Shown here in pieces: positions 20,149-29,251 of a stretch of DNA of 64,000 nt (positions are counted from its first letter, which is position 1; the number at the start of each line of letters is the position of its first letter). The notes under the pieces are model-generated. The model saw only the letters and a list, made by a program, of their open reading frames with translations. It was not told the DNA's origin and searched no databases. A program made the translations under genes and the position numbers. The stretch comes from Falsiroseomonas bella (lineage in GTDB: Bacteria; Pseudomonadota; Alphaproteobacteria; Acetobacterales; Acetobacteraceae). The stretch lies in the NCBI RefSeq assembly GCF_003173615.1, contig NZ_QGNA01000005.1:310001-374000 (forward strand), given 5' to 3'.

Positions 20149-21246
20149 TCAGAGAGCGTGGTGAAGGGCGTCCATGATGCGGTCGAGCTCGGCCGCGTCG
20201 TTGTAGCCGTGGAAGCTGAAGCGGATGCGGCCGCGGCCGTTCCAGGCCAGCACGGCCTGCTCCGCCATGGCGGCGACGATGGGCGCGGCGCGCTCATGCG
20301 CGATGCAGATATTGGCGCCGTGCCGCGCCGGATCGCGTGGCGTGGTGGAGGCGATGCCGGCGGCATCGAGCCGCGCCAGCAGACCGGTGGTCAGCCCCTG
20401 CACATGCGCCGCGACGGCGCCACGCGGAAACGCCTCGAGAAAATCGAGCGCCGCATGCATGACGTAGGCGCCCGCATGGCTCGGATTGCCGCGGGTGAAC
20501 CGCCCGGCATCTGCGCGCAGCGCGACAGGCTGCGACCAGTCGGGCCTGCCCGCCATCGCGATGGAATACCACCCCGCTGTCGCCGGCGCCCAGCCCGGCT
20601 GCCGCGCGCGGTTCCAATACGCCACCGCGATCCCGGTGATCCCGAGCATCCATTTATAGCAGGCGGAGAAGGCGAAATCGGCGACCGAGGCCTCGATGGG
20701 CATCCAGCCGCTCGCCTGGGTGAAGTCCACCACCAGCATCGCGCCCGCGCCGTCCGCCGTGCGCCGCAGCGCCGCCAAGTCGTGGCGCCTGCCATCCACC
20801 ATGGAGACGGCGCTGACCGCGATCATCCGCGTGCGCCCGTCGCACGCCGCCGCCACGGACTCGGCATCCATCATGTCCGCGAAGCGCAGCGTCACGCCGC
20901 GCCGCAGCGCCAGCGGCGCGACGACGGAGGGATACTCGTCCGCGGCAACCACCACGTTGTCGCCCACACGCCAGTCCAGGCTCTCCACCAGGATGGACAT
21001 GCCCTCCGCCACCGAGGAGACCAGCCCGATCTCCGCCGGCGCCACCGACCAGAAGGCCGCCAGCCGCGCGCAGAGCCGCTCCGCCTCCTCGTCCACACGC
21101 GGGCGGCTCGCAGGACCCATGGACTTGTCGGCGCCGTAGCGGTCGAAGGCCGCCGCATGGCTGCGCAGCACCGGCGTCTCGCCTCCGGCGCAGACATGCA
21201 CCGTGCCGGGCGGTATGCGGAAGGCGCCAGGGTCGAACAGCGGCAA
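20149..21246 (-). CDS. class V aminotransferase-fold PLP enzyme
   Basis: The protein, about 365 residues, shows the fold of cysteine desulfurase/kynureninase-like enzymes: substrate entry near the N-terminus, VVVAADEYPSVVAPLA, AVSMVDGRRHDL, the cofactor aspartate in VVDFTQASG and the Schiff-base lysine in SACYKWMLG. The start is uncertain. A TTG at 21246 gives the family length with GAGG upstream, since no ATG is found in the 66 bases before the divergent acyl-CoA dehydrogenase start. It heads the unit with the DSD1-type gene, suggesting amino-acid catabolism. Confidence 0.82.
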   Translation of the reverse strand: MPLFDPGAFRIPPGTVHVCAGGETPVLRSHAAAFDRYGADKSMGPASRPRVDEEAERLCARLAAFWSVAPAEIGLVSSVAEGMSILVESLDWRVGDNVVVAADEYPSVVAPLALRRGVTLRFADMMDAESVAAACDGRTRMIAVSAVSMVDGRRHDLAALRRTADGAGAMLVVDFTQASGWMPIEASVADFAFSACYKWMLGITGIAVAYWNRARQPGWAPATAGWYSIAMAGRPDWSQPVALRADAGRFTRGNPSHAGAYVMHAALDFLEAFPRGAVAAHVQGLTTGLLARLDAAGIASTTPRDPARHGANICIAHERAAPIVAAMAEQAVLAWNGRGRIRFSFHGYNDAAELDRIMDALHHAL

Positions 21247-21312
21247 GCCGGCCTCGCAGGGTTGCGTCCGCCGCCGAGACTGGCACGGTCGGGAGGAAGG
21301 AAACAGACCGGC

Positions 21313-22479
21313 ATGGATTTCAGCGAAACCGACACCCAGCGTTCCGTGCGCGAGGCGATGGAGCGGCTCTGCGCCCGCTTCGGCGACGCCTACTGGCTCG
21401 ATTGCGACAAGGCGCACCGCTTTCCCCACGAGTTCCACAAGGCGATGGCCGAGGAAGGCTGGCTCGGCATCTGCATGCCGGAGGCGGTGGGCGGCGCCGG
21501 CCTCGGCGTGGCGGAAGCCAGCGTGATGATGCAGGCCATCGCGCAATCCGGCGCCGGCATGACCGGCGCCTCCGCCGTGCACATGAACATCTTCGGCCCG
21601 ATGCCCGTGGTCGTGTTCGGCACGGATGAGCAGAAGGCCCGCATGCTGCCCCCGCTGATCGCGGGGACGGAGAAGGCCTGCTTCGCCGTCACCGAGCCCA
21701 ACACCGGCCTCGACACCACACGATTGAAAACCTTTGCGGAGCGCCGCGGCGACCGCTACGCGGTGAACGGCCAGAAGGTGTGGATCAGCACCGCCCAGGT
21801 CGCCGACCGCGTGCTGCTGCTGGCCCGCACCACGCCACTCGATCAGGTGAAGAAGCGCAGCGAGGGCCTCTCGCTGTTCTACACCGCGCTCGACCGGTCC
21901 CGCGTGGAGGTGCGCGAGATCCCCAAGATGGGCCGGCACGGCGTGGATTCGAACCAGCTCTTCCTCGACGGCCTCGAAGTCCCACTGGAGGATCGCATCG
22001 GCGAGGAAGGCAAAGGCTTCGACTACATCCTGCACGGCATGAACCCCGAGCGCATCCTCGTCGCCGCGGAAGCCGTCGGCATCGGCCATGCCGCCATCGC
22101 CCGCGCCGCCTCCTATGCGAAGGAGCGCGTGGTGTTCGGCCGCGCCATCGGACAGAACCAGGGCGTGCAGCATCCCCTCGCCGCCTGCTGGATGAAGCTG
22201 GAGGCCGCGCGGCTGATGACGATGCAGGCCGCCTGGCGCTACGACCAGGGCCTCCCCTGCGGCGCCGAGGCCAACGCGGCGAAATGGCTCGGCGGCGAGG
22301 CCGGTTTCGAGGCCGCGCAGACCGCCGTGATGACGCTCGGCGGCTATGGCTACGCGCAGGAATTCCACCTGGAGCGGCTGCTGCGCGAGAGCTTCATCCC
22401 GCGCATCGCGCCGGTCTCGCCCCAGCTCATCCTCTGCCACATCGCCGAGCGCGTGCTCGGCCTTCCCAAGAGCTACTGA
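21313..22479 (+). CDS. acyl-CoA dehydrogenase family protein
   Basis: The 388-residue flavoprotein has the three-domain acyl-CoA dehydrogenase layout. FAD-contact motifs are CFAVTEPNTGLDTT and VWISTAQVADR; the C-terminal helical domain has ERVVFGRAIGQNQGVQHPLA and TLGGYGYAQEFHLERLLRE. It would oxidise an acyl-CoA at the alpha-beta bond. Start 21313 follows GGAAGGAAA. Its stop overlaps the start of the alpha/beta hydrolase gene (TGATG), so translation is coupled. Confidence 0.92.
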   Translation: MDFSETDTQRSVREAMERLCARFGDAYWLDCDKAHRFPHEFHKAMAEEGWLGICMPEAVGGAGLGVAEASVMMQAIAQSGAGMTGASAVHMNIFGPMPVVVFGTDEQKARMLPPLIAGTEKACFAVTEPNTGLDTTRLKTFAERRGDRYAVNGQKVWISTAQVADRVLLLARTTPLDQVKKRSEGLSLFYTALDRSRVEVREIPKMGRHGVDSNQLFLDGLEVPLEDRIGEEGKGFDYILHGMNPERILVAAEAVGIGHAAIARAASYAKERVVFGRAIGQNQGVQHPLAACWMKLEAARLMTMQAAWRYDQGLPCGAEANAAKWLGGEAGFEAAQTAVMTLGGYGYAQEFHLERLLRESFIPRIAPVSPQLILCHIAERVLGLPKSY

Positions 22480-23306
22480 TGCATATCCTGGACGACCTCA
22501 TCGCCAAGGCCACGCGCCACGAGACGCCCTGCGGCGGGGGCCGCATGGTCTGGCATGCCTGGAACGAGGGCGCGGGCGATCCGCTGGTGCTGCTGCATGG
22601 CGGCAACGGATCCTGGCGGCACTGGGTCAGGCAGATCCCGCATTTCGCGTGCACCCGCCATGTGATCGCGCCCGACCTGCCCGGCCTCGGCGAGAGCGCC
22701 GACCTGCCCGGCGAGCAGGACCCGTTGCAGGTGGCGCGCGTGATGCTGCCCGGGCTGCGCGACCTGCTGCGCGGCCAGCGCGCCGATCTCGTCGGCTTCT
22801 CCTTCGGATCGAACGTCGCCGGGCAGCTCGCCGCCGCGATGGGCAACGAGCTGCGCACGCTGACGCTGGTCGGCGCCGCCGCGCTCGGCGTGCCGCGCAA
22901 CCCGACCCCGCTCGAGAAGATCCGCGACAAGCAGGGCGAGGCGCGCATTGCCGCGCATCGCTTCAACCTGGCCTCGCTCATGATCGCCGACCCGGCGAAG
23001 ATCGACGACCTCGCCCTCGCGATCCAGGAATGGAACACGGTGCATGCCCGCTTCCGCAGCCGCGGTTTCGCGGGCACTCCGCTGCTGAAGCAGGCGCTCG
23101 CGCGCACCACGCTGCCGCTGACGCTGATCTGGGGCGAGCTCGACCAGGTGGCGGTGGGCCACATCCATGAACGCTTCGCGGCGGCGCAGGAATCGCGGCC
23201 GGACGCGGTGCTCGAGGTGATCCCGGGCGCGGGGCACTGGACGGCGTATGAGGCGCCGGAGGAGCTGAACGCCGCGCTGGACCGCGCGCTGCGCCGCGCG
23301 CGCTGA
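22479..23306 (+). CDS. alpha/beta hydrolase
   Basis: The 275-residue protein has the alpha/beta-hydrolase core: oxyanion motif LLHGGNGSWRHW, nucleophile Ser in GFSFGS, acid in WGELDQVA and His in GAGHWTAYE. The start ATG overlaps the stop of the acyl-CoA dehydrogenase, so it probably acts on an ester or CoA-linked product of the same pathway. The substrate is not identifiable. It ends three bases before the convergent PEP-CTERM gene. Confidence 0.9.
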   Translation: MHILDDLIAKATRHETPCGGGRMVWHAWNEGAGDPLVLLHGGNGSWRHWVRQIPHFACTRHVIAPDLPGLGESADLPGEQDPLQVARVMLPGLRDLLRGQRADLVGFSFGSNVAGQLAAAMGNELRTLTLVGAAALGVPRNPTPLEKIRDKQGEARIAAHRFNLASLMIADPAKIDDLALAIQEWNTVHARFRSRGFAGTPLLKQALARTTLPLTLIWGELDQVAVGHIHERFAAAQESRPDAVLEVIPGAGHWTAYEAPEELNAALDRALRRAR

Positions 23307-23309
23307 GCG

Positions 23310-23870
23310 TCAGGCCGCGCGGCGCCGCGCCACGACCAGCCCCGCGAGGCCGGCCAGCAGCAGCCCGAGCGCTGCGGGGGCCGGCACCGGCGTCTCGACG
23401 ATGGCGGCGCTGAAGGCGATCGGCAGCTCGGTGTTGCCGTTGCCGACCCCGTTGCTGAAGGGCGGCACGGAACGGAACTCCAGATAGCCGGGCGTCGGCA
23501 GGAAATCGGCGAAGAAGGGGTTGGCATAGGTGCCGTCCGCCATCGCGAAGCCGATGCCATGCGTGCTGAGTTGCGGCCTGGTCGTGCGTACCAGATTGTC
23601 CACCGCGAAGGGCGCGTTGCCGGGGATGGCGGTGCCGGTCGGCTGCAGCGCCGTGATGGCAATGCCGTTGCGCGTGCCGGTGATGCCGGTGATCGCGTAG
23701 AAGCCGCTGCCATCCGGCGTCTCGCCGGTGGTGAAAGTGCCGCTGGCGGCTATGCCGGCGCCGCTGTAGCTCCAGTTCCACAGCAGTTCGGCGCGCGCCT
23801 GCAGCGGCGTCGACAGCATCGCGGCGAGCAGGGCCGCCCCGATCACGCGCATGGCGTCGCTTCCGCGCAT
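23310..23870 (-). CDS. PEP-CTERM sorting-domain protein
   Basis: The 186-residue exported protein has a signal peptide (MRVIGAALLAAMLSTPLQARA) and a C-terminal tripartite sorting signal: VPAPAALG, a hydrophobic helix and an RRR cluster. Such tails are recognised by an exosortase in exopolysaccharide-forming bacteria. The middle part is Gly/Thr-rich beta-type sequence without a known enzyme motif. The proline motif is VPAP instead of the classical VPEP. Start 23870 follows AGGAGG; a second ATG at 23852 is possible. Confidence 0.82.
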   Translation of the reverse strand: MRGSDAMRVIGAALLAAMLSTPLQARAELLWNWSYSGAGIAASGTFTTGETPDGSGFYAITGITGTRNGIAITALQPTGTAIPGNAPFAVDNLVRTTRPQLSTHGIGFAMADGTYANPFFADFLPTPGYLEFRSVPPFSNGVGNGNTELPIAFSAAIVETPVPAPAALGLLLAGLAGLVVARRRAA

Positions 23871-23936
23871 CCTTGCCTCCTGGCACGATGCGCGGAGCCT
23901 TGCCGATCCCGGCGCGCGGGTCAAACGCGCGGCTTG

Positions 23937-24866
23937 TCAGGCCGCCTGCGGCAGGTCGAAGGCGAAGCTGTCCATCGCCAGCCAGGCGGCGCAGGCCTCG
24001 CCGAGCTCGGCGCGCGCCATCGCCTCGTAGCGGCGGTTGTCCTCCGGCGTCAGCACGTCGCGCCAGCGGCCATTCGTGCCCTTGTGCACGAAGGTGCCGG
24101 CGCCGCCATCCCACAGCGCACCACCCAGCGGCACGGACTTCGTCGCATGCGCCTTCATCCAGGCGAAGCCGCACTGCTCCACGATGCGCGGAAAGCGCGC
24201 CTCGTCGATCGGGATGTCGAGGAACGCGGCGATCCGCCGGATCGCGCCAGGCAGGTCGGCCTTCAGCTCCGCGAAGTGCAGCAGCAGCATGTTGGGCAGC
24301 GCGCGGATCTCCCACCAGCTGCGGATGTTCTCCCAGAACGGCCAGAGCGGGTATCCGTCGCCCTCCAGCCAATCGAGGAAGAAGCGCCGCACATCGGCGG
24401 GCGGGCGGGGCATCTCCGGCCCGACGCGGCCCGGCGTGTCGTTCAGCAGCTGATAGAGCAGGTCGTTCGCGTTGGCGAAGTGGTTGTGCATGCTCCACAC
24501 CACGTCGCGGCCGTCGCGCGCGATGTAGATGTATTTCGCCTTCGGCGACCAGACCAGCGCATCCACCGGCAGATGCGTCTTGATGAAGCGGCGATGCGCC
24601 TGCGCCTCCACCGCCGGCAGCTTCACATCCTTCGGCGGGATGCGCAGGTCCAGCCAGGGCGACATCTCCGCCACCTCCAGCCCGGCTTGGCCGTTGAAGA
24701 TCAGCTGGGAGACGATCTGCTGCACCCAGGTGGTGCCGGACTTCGCATAGGTGCCGATGACGATGTCGTCGTCGCGGAACCGGAAGTCGTTCCAGATGGT
24801 GCTGTCCATGTGGTGGTTGTGGATTTCGCGCGTCTTGATCGGCCAGCCGGCCTCGTCGGTGTGCAT
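23937..24866 (-). CDS. sulfotransferase family protein
   Basis: The 309-residue protein has the PAPS-binding motifs of cytosolic-type sulfotransferases: TYAKSGTTWVQQI at residues 39-51 for the 5'-phosphosulfate, YIARDGRDVVWSMHNHF for the 3'-phosphate, and a C-terminal KGTNGRWRDVLT of the KGxxGxWK type. It should transfer sulfate to a hydroxyl or amine of a small molecule. The acceptor is unknown. Start 24866 has AAGGAAG upstream. It stands alone, divergent from a Bug-family gene 178 bases away. Confidence 0.9.
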   Translation of the reverse strand: MHTDEAGWPIKTREIHNHHMDSTIWNDFRFRDDDIVIGTYAKSGTTWVQQIVSQLIFNGQAGLEVAEMSPWLDLRIPPKDVKLPAVEAQAHRRFIKTHLPVDALVWSPKAKYIYIARDGRDVVWSMHNHFANANDLLYQLLNDTPGRVGPEMPRPPADVRRFFLDWLEGDGYPLWPFWENIRSWWEIRALPNMLLLHFAELKADLPGAIRRIAAFLDIPIDEARFPRIVEQCGFAWMKAHATKSVPLGGALWDGGAGTFVHKGTNGRWRDVLTPEDNRRYEAMARAELGEACAAWLAMDSFAFDLPQAA

Positions 24867-25044
24867 GGTCCGCTTCCTTCCCTCCGGCGCCCGTCCGGCG
24901 TCGCGGCGGGGGTGATAGGCCCGCGCCATGTCACGCGGATGTCGCCAAGGGTTTCGCGTGTGACGGCGCGGCGGCGGCGCTGGCGGCGGCCGCCGCCCTG
25001 CTGTAGGGGAAAGGGACCGTCTGGAACCGAAAAGAGGCCCGAAC

Positions 25045-26010
25045 ATGCTGCACCGCCGCGCGCTTCTCGCCCTGCCCGCCGCCGCTGCGCTGGCCGCCCC
25101 AGGCGGCGCCCGCGCCCAGGCGGCATGGCCCGCCCGCAACGTGCGCGTGATCGTGCCCTTCCCGCCGGGCGGCACCACCGACGTCGTGGCCCGCCTCGTC
25201 ACGCAGCGCCTCACCACGGTCCTCGGCCAGTCCTTCGTCATCGAGAACCGCGCCGGCGCCGGCGGGACGGTCGGCTCCGACGCCGTCGCGAAGAGCCCGC
25301 CGGACGGCTACGCCTTCGTCATCTCCAACATCGCCTCCCACGGCGTCGGGCCGAGTGTCTATCCCTCCATGCCCTATGACAGCGTGCGGGACTTCACCCA
25401 TGTCGCGCTGATGGCGGAGGTGCCCTCCGTGCTGGTGGTGAACGTCAACTCGCCGATCCGCACGCTGGCCGACTTCATCGCCGCGGCGAAGGCGCGGCCC
25501 GGCATGACGGTGGGCTCGCCGGGCAACGGCACCTCCTCCCACGCCAAGCAGGAGATCCTGAAGCGCGCGGCGGGGATCGACCTGACGCATGTGCCCTATC
25601 GCGGCAGCGGCCCGATGATGAACGACCTCACGGCCGGCAACGTGGACGCGATGATCACCACCCTGGTCGAGGCGGGCCGCAACGAGCGCTTCCGCCTCAT
25701 CGCCGTCACGGCGGCGGAGCGCGTGCCCGGCTGGCCGGACCTGCCCACCTTCAAGGAGCTCGGCTTCCCCGACCTCGTCGCCTCCACCTGGTTCGGCATC
25801 TCCGGCCCGGCGAACCTGCCGGCGCCGATCACCGAGAAGCTGAACGCCGAGGTCCTTGCCGCCCTCGCCCAGCCCGACATCGCGCAGCGCCTGCGCGAAG
25901 CCGGCGCCACCCCGCGGCGGATGAGCGCCGCCGAATACCAGGCCTTCGTCGCGTCGGAAGTCGCCCGCTGGCGCGCCGTGGTGCAGGCCGCGAACATCCG
26001 CGTGCAGTGA
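25045..26010 (+). CDS. tripartite tricarboxylate transporter (Bug family) substrate-binding protein
   Basis: The 321-residue exported protein has a short signal peptide beginning MLHRRALLALP and ending near GGARAQ. Family hallmarks are RVIVPFPPGGTTDVVARL, ENRAGAGGTVGSDAVAKSPPDG and THVPYRGSGPMMNDLTAG. The ligand is probably a carboxylate, as for the family; no transporter membrane genes are adjacent. The paired arginines before the hydrophobic core are shared with the other three Bug proteins in this window. Confidence 0.92.
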   Translation: MLHRRALLALPAAAALAAPGGARAQAAWPARNVRVIVPFPPGGTTDVVARLVTQRLTTVLGQSFVIENRAGAGGTVGSDAVAKSPPDGYAFVISNIASHGVGPSVYPSMPYDSVRDFTHVALMAEVPSVLVVNVNSPIRTLADFIAAAKARPGMTVGSPGNGTSSHAKQEILKRAAGIDLTHVPYRGSGPMMNDLTAGNVDAMITTLVEAGRNERFRLIAVTAAERVPGWPDLPTFKELGFPDLVASTWFGISGPANLPAPITEKLNAEVLAALAQPDIAQRLREAGATPRRMSAAEYQAFVASEVARWRAVVQAANIRVQ

Positions 26011-26021
26011 CCGGCCCAGCC

Positions 26022-26207
26022 ATGGAAGACCGCGAGCCGCCCGCCCCGCCCCGCCCCGCCGAGAGCCCCTCCGGGCAGCAGGCGCGGGCCGAGCGGGAGG
26101 CGCGGCTCGCCGCCGCCCTGCGCGAGAACCTGCGCCGCCGCAAGGCGCAGGCCCGCGCGCGCGCCGCCGGCCCCTCCACCGCCCCGGAGAAGCCCGGCGA
26201 GGACTGA
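26022..26207 (+). CDS. small basic hypothetical protein upstream of dcd
   Basis: This 61-residue protein is a proline-rich stretch followed by a charged helix (ARAEREARLAAALRENLRRR, then KAQARARA). Short proteins of this kind, with LRxNLRRRKAQ, are common in alphaproteobacteria and have no known function. The start is uncertain: ATG at 26022, or GTG at 26007 overlapping the stop of the Bug gene. The gap to dcd (62 bases) holds a small CTTCCG/CGGAAG inverted repeat. Confidence 0.6.
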   Translation: MEDREPPAPPRPAESPSGQQARAEREARLAAALRENLRRRKAQARARAAGPSTAPEKPGED

Positions 26208-26269
26208 TTTACGCGGCGCGTCCCTTCCGCTAACCCGGCCGGAAGAGCGCCCCGGAGTTCGTTCCGCCC

Positions 26270-26824
26270 ATGCCCATCATGCCCGACAGCTGGATCCGCC
26301 GCATGGCGACGGAACACGGCATGATCGCGCCCTTCGTCGAGAACCAGCGGCGGGAGGGCGTGATCTCCTTCGGCCTCTCTTCCTATGGCTACGACGCGCG
26401 CCTGGCCGACGAGTTCAAGATCTTCACCAACGTCGACAACGCCCTGGTGGACCCCAAGGCCTTCGACGAGCAGAGCTTCGTCAGCCGCAAGGGCGAGACC
26501 TGCATCATCCCGCCGAATTCCTTCCTGCTCTGCCACACGGTCGAATATTTCCGCATCCCGCGCGACGTGCTGGTGATCTGCCTCGGCAAGTCCACCTATG
26601 CCCGCTGCGGCCTGATCGTGAACGTCACCCCGCTGGAGCCCGAGTGGGAAGGCCAGGTGACGATCGAGATCAGCAACACCACGCCGCTGCCCGCCCGCAT
26701 CTACGCGAACGAGGGCATCTGCCAGTTCCTGTTCCTGAAGGGCGAGGGCGCGCCTGAGGTCAGCTACGCCGACCGCAAGGGCAAATACATGGGCCAGCGC
26801 GGCGTCGCGCTGCCGAAGCTGTAG
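26270..26824 (+). CDS. dcd: dCTP deaminase
   Basis: The 184-residue enzyme deaminates dCTP to dUTP, the precursor route to dTMP. The N-terminus [13 protein letters not shown] is typical, [15 protein letters not shown] forms part of the nucleotide site and [24 protein letters not shown] carries the catalytic Glu. QRGVALPKL is the usual C-terminus. murA starts six bases after its stop, so the two are co-transcribed. Confidence 0.96.
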   Translation: MPIMPDSWIRRMATEHGMIAPFVENQRREGVISFGLSSYGYDARLADEFKIFTNVDNALVDPKAFDEQSFVSRKGETCIIPPNSFLLCHTVEYFRIPRDVLVICLGKSTYARCGLIVNVTPLEPEWEGQVTIEISNTTPLPARIYANEGICQFLFLKGEGAPEVSYADRKGKYMGQRGVALPKL

Positions 26825-26829
26825 GACGT

Positions 26830-28092
26830 ATGGACCGCATCCGCATCCGCGGCGGCAAGCCGCTGCACGGCGCCATCCCGATCAGCGGCGCGAAGAACGC
26901 GACGCTGCCGCTGATGGCGGCCGGCCTGCTCACCGACGGCCCGCTGGTGCTGGAGAACGCGCCCGACCTTGCCGACATCGCGACGATGGGCGCGCTGCTG
27001 GCGCAGCACGGGCTCACCGTCACGCATGACAAGGCGGCGCGGACCATCACCCTCTCGGGCGCCGCGACGAACCTGGAAGCGCCCTACGACATCGTCCGCA
27101 AGATGCGCGCGAGCGTGCTGGTGCTGGGCCCCCTGCTCGCCCGCTTCGGGGAGGCGAAGGTCTCGCTGCCCGGCGGCTGCGCCATCGGCACGCGGCCAGT
27201 GGACCTGCACCTCAAGGGCCTCGAGCAGATGGGCGCCGCCATCGAGCTCGACAGCGGCTACATCCACGCCAAGGCGCCGGCGGGCGGGCTGCGCGGCGCG
27301 CGCATCATCTTCCCGACCGTCAGCGTCGGCGCGACCGAGAACCTGCTGATGGCCGCGGCCCTGGCGGAAGGCACGACGGAGCTGGTCAACGCCGCGCGGG
27401 AGCCGGAGATCGGCGACCTTGCCATGTGCCTGATGCGCATGGGCGCGCGCGTGGAAGGCATCGGGACCGACCGCCTCACCGTCGAGGGCGTGCGCAGCCT
27501 CGGCGCCGCGACGCATCCGATCATCCCCGACCGGATCGAGGCCGGCACCTATGCCTGCGCCGCGGCGATCACCGGAGGGCAGGTCATGCTGGAAGGCGCA
27601 CGCCTGGCCGATCTCGGCGCCGTGGTGCGCGTGCTGCGCGACGCCGGCGTGGATGTCGCGGAGCGCAATGACGGGCTGATGGTCAGCCGCCTCAACGGCC
27701 TGCACGGCACCGACGTGATGACGGAGCCCTTCCCCGGCTTCGCCACCGACATGCAGGCGCAGTTCATGGCGCTGATGTGCATCGCCGACGGCGCCTCCAT
27801 GATCACGGAGACGATCTTCGAGAACCGCTTCATGCATGTGCCGGAGCTCATGCGCATGGGCGCGCGCATCAAGTATCACGGCCAGAGCGCCATCGTGCGC
27901 GGCGTACCGAAGCTCTCGGGCGCGCCGGTGATGGCGACCGACCTGCGCGCCTCCGTCAGCCTGGTGCTGGCCGGCCTCGCCGCGCAGGGCGAGACCATCG
28001 TCAACCGCGTCTATCACCTCGACCGCGGCTACGAGGCGGTGGAGCGCAAGCTCGCCGCGGTCGGCGCCGACATCGAGCGCATCGGCGCCTGA
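26830..28092 (+). CDS. murA: UDP-N-acetylglucosamine 1-carboxyvinyltransferase
   Basis: The 420-residue enzyme makes UDP-GlcNAc-enolpyruvate, the first committed step of peptidoglycan synthesis, in the cytoplasm. The Lys in [12 protein letters not shown] (residue 22) and Cys117 in [15 protein letters not shown], the phosphoenolpyruvate- and fosfomycin-reactive residue, are present. [13 protein letters not shown] carries the conserved aspartate. Cys rather than Asp at 117 predicts fosfomycin sensitivity of the target. Confidence 0.97.
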   Translation: MDRIRIRGGKPLHGAIPISGAKNATLPLMAAGLLTDGPLVLENAPDLADIATMGALLAQHGLTVTHDKAARTITLSGAATNLEAPYDIVRKMRASVLVLGPLLARFGEAKVSLPGGCAIGTRPVDLHLKGLEQMGAAIELDSGYIHAKAPAGGLRGARIIFPTVSVGATENLLMAAALAEGTTELVNAAREPEIGDLAMCLMRMGARVEGIGTDRLTVEGVRSLGAATHPIIPDRIEAGTYACAAAITGGQVMLEGARLADLGAVVRVLRDAGVDVAERNDGLMVSRLNGLHGTDVMTEPFPGFATDMQAQFMALMCIADGASMITETIFENRFMHVPELMRMGARIKYHGQSAIVRGVPKLSGAPVMATDLRASVSLVLAGLAAQGETIVNRVYHLDRGYEAVERKLAAVGADIERIGA

Positions 28093-28099
28093 TCCTTTT

Positions 28100-29101
28100 T
28101 CAGCTGCCCGGCGCGGCGAGGCCGGTCTGCGGGTAGCTGGACCAGTGCTGCTCGCCCTCGGGCGTTGCGGACTTCACCTCGCCGCTGCGGATGCGGCTGA
28201 GTTCCTCCTCCTTCGCGCGGACCTCCTCCGCCGTGTGGCTGCTACCGTCGGGGCGATGCTCGACCTCGCCCTTCGTCGCGACCACGTGCCGCTGCGGGTC
28301 GTCCACATAGGTCCAGTGCTCGCCCGCGCCCCAGGGCCCCTGCCCCTGGTTCCACGGCCCGCGCGCATCGGCGCCGTTCGACAGGTTGAAGTAGGTGTGG
28401 GTGTGCCGCGGATCGCCCTGCAGCACGCCTGGCGGGAAGTTCGGCTGGATGGTGTCGAGCGCCGCCTGGAACATCTTGAAATGCGCGATCTCGCGCGTCA
28501 TCAGGAAGCTCAGCGTGTCGCGCACGCCCGGATCGTCGGTGAACTTCATCAGGTACTCGTAGACGATCTTCGCCCGGCTCTCGGCCGCGATGTCGCTGCG
28601 CAGGTCCACCGTCAGGTCGCCATTGGCGTTCACGTAGCTGCCTTGCCACGGCGCGCCCTGGCTGTTGGTCAACGCCGGCCCGCCGCCGGTCAGCACCAGG
28701 AATTGCGGGTTGAACAGCGCCTCGTGGATCAGCCGTTCCTTCTCGCCCTTGCCGCCGCTCATCAGCTTCGTGATCGGGTTCTCCGCCGCGGCCTCGCGCA
28801 GCGCCGAGATCGGCTCGGTGCCCGCCGCGTCCTTCAGCTCGCCGTTCACGCCGTCGAGCAGCATGGTGATCGTCGCGCCGACGATCTCGAGATGGGAAAG
28901 CTCCTCCGTCGCGATGTCCATGAGCAGGTCGTACTTGTCCGGGTACGGACGGCGCGCGGCGAAGGCCTGCACGAAATACTGCATCGCCGCCTTCAGCTCG
29001 CCATTGCCGCCGCCGAACTGTTCCAGCAGCAGGCGCGCGAAGCGCGGATCGGGACGCGTGACGCGGGCGTCGAACTGCAATTCCTTGGCGTGATGGAACA
29101 T
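28100..29101 (-). CDS. manganese catalase family protein
   Basis: The 333-residue protein is a non-haem di-manganese catalase. Metal ligands are visible in a four-helix bundle: Glu35 in GNGELKAAMQYF, Glu67 and His70 in TEELSHLEIV, and the later Glu and His in AKIVYEYLMKF and MTREIAHFKMF. The C-terminal 80 residues are longer and more charged than in lactobacillal enzymes. Start 29101 has GGGGAG. With katG at 8062 it is the second catalase in the window; it is divergent from a metallo-hydrolase. Confidence 0.93.
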   Translation of the reverse strand: MFHHAKELQFDARVTRPDPRFARLLLEQFGGGNGELKAAMQYFVQAFAARRPYPDKYDLLMDIATEELSHLEIVGATITMLLDGVNGELKDAAGTEPISALREAAAENPITKLMSGGKGEKERLIHEALFNPQFLVLTGGGPALTNSQGAPWQGSYVNANGDLTVDLRSDIAAESRAKIVYEYLMKFTDDPGVRDTLSFLMTREIAHFKMFQAALDTIQPNFPPGVLQGDPRHTHTYFNLSNGADARGPWNQGQGPWGAGEHWTYVDDPQRHVVATKGEVEHRPDGSSHTAEEVRAKEEELSRIRSGEVKSATPEGEQHWSSYPQTGLAAPGS

Positions 29102-29251
29102 GGCGGGCTCCCCGGGCGCGGCCGTTCGCGCCTCTCCCGGCGTGAACCGGCGCCGGCACGCGCGGTTCCGCCCCGCCCCGCGTAACGTCCCCCTGGCCAG
29201 CCCGCGCCGCGCCGCGCAGCATGGCGGGGCGAGGGACGGAGGGTTCTCGGC

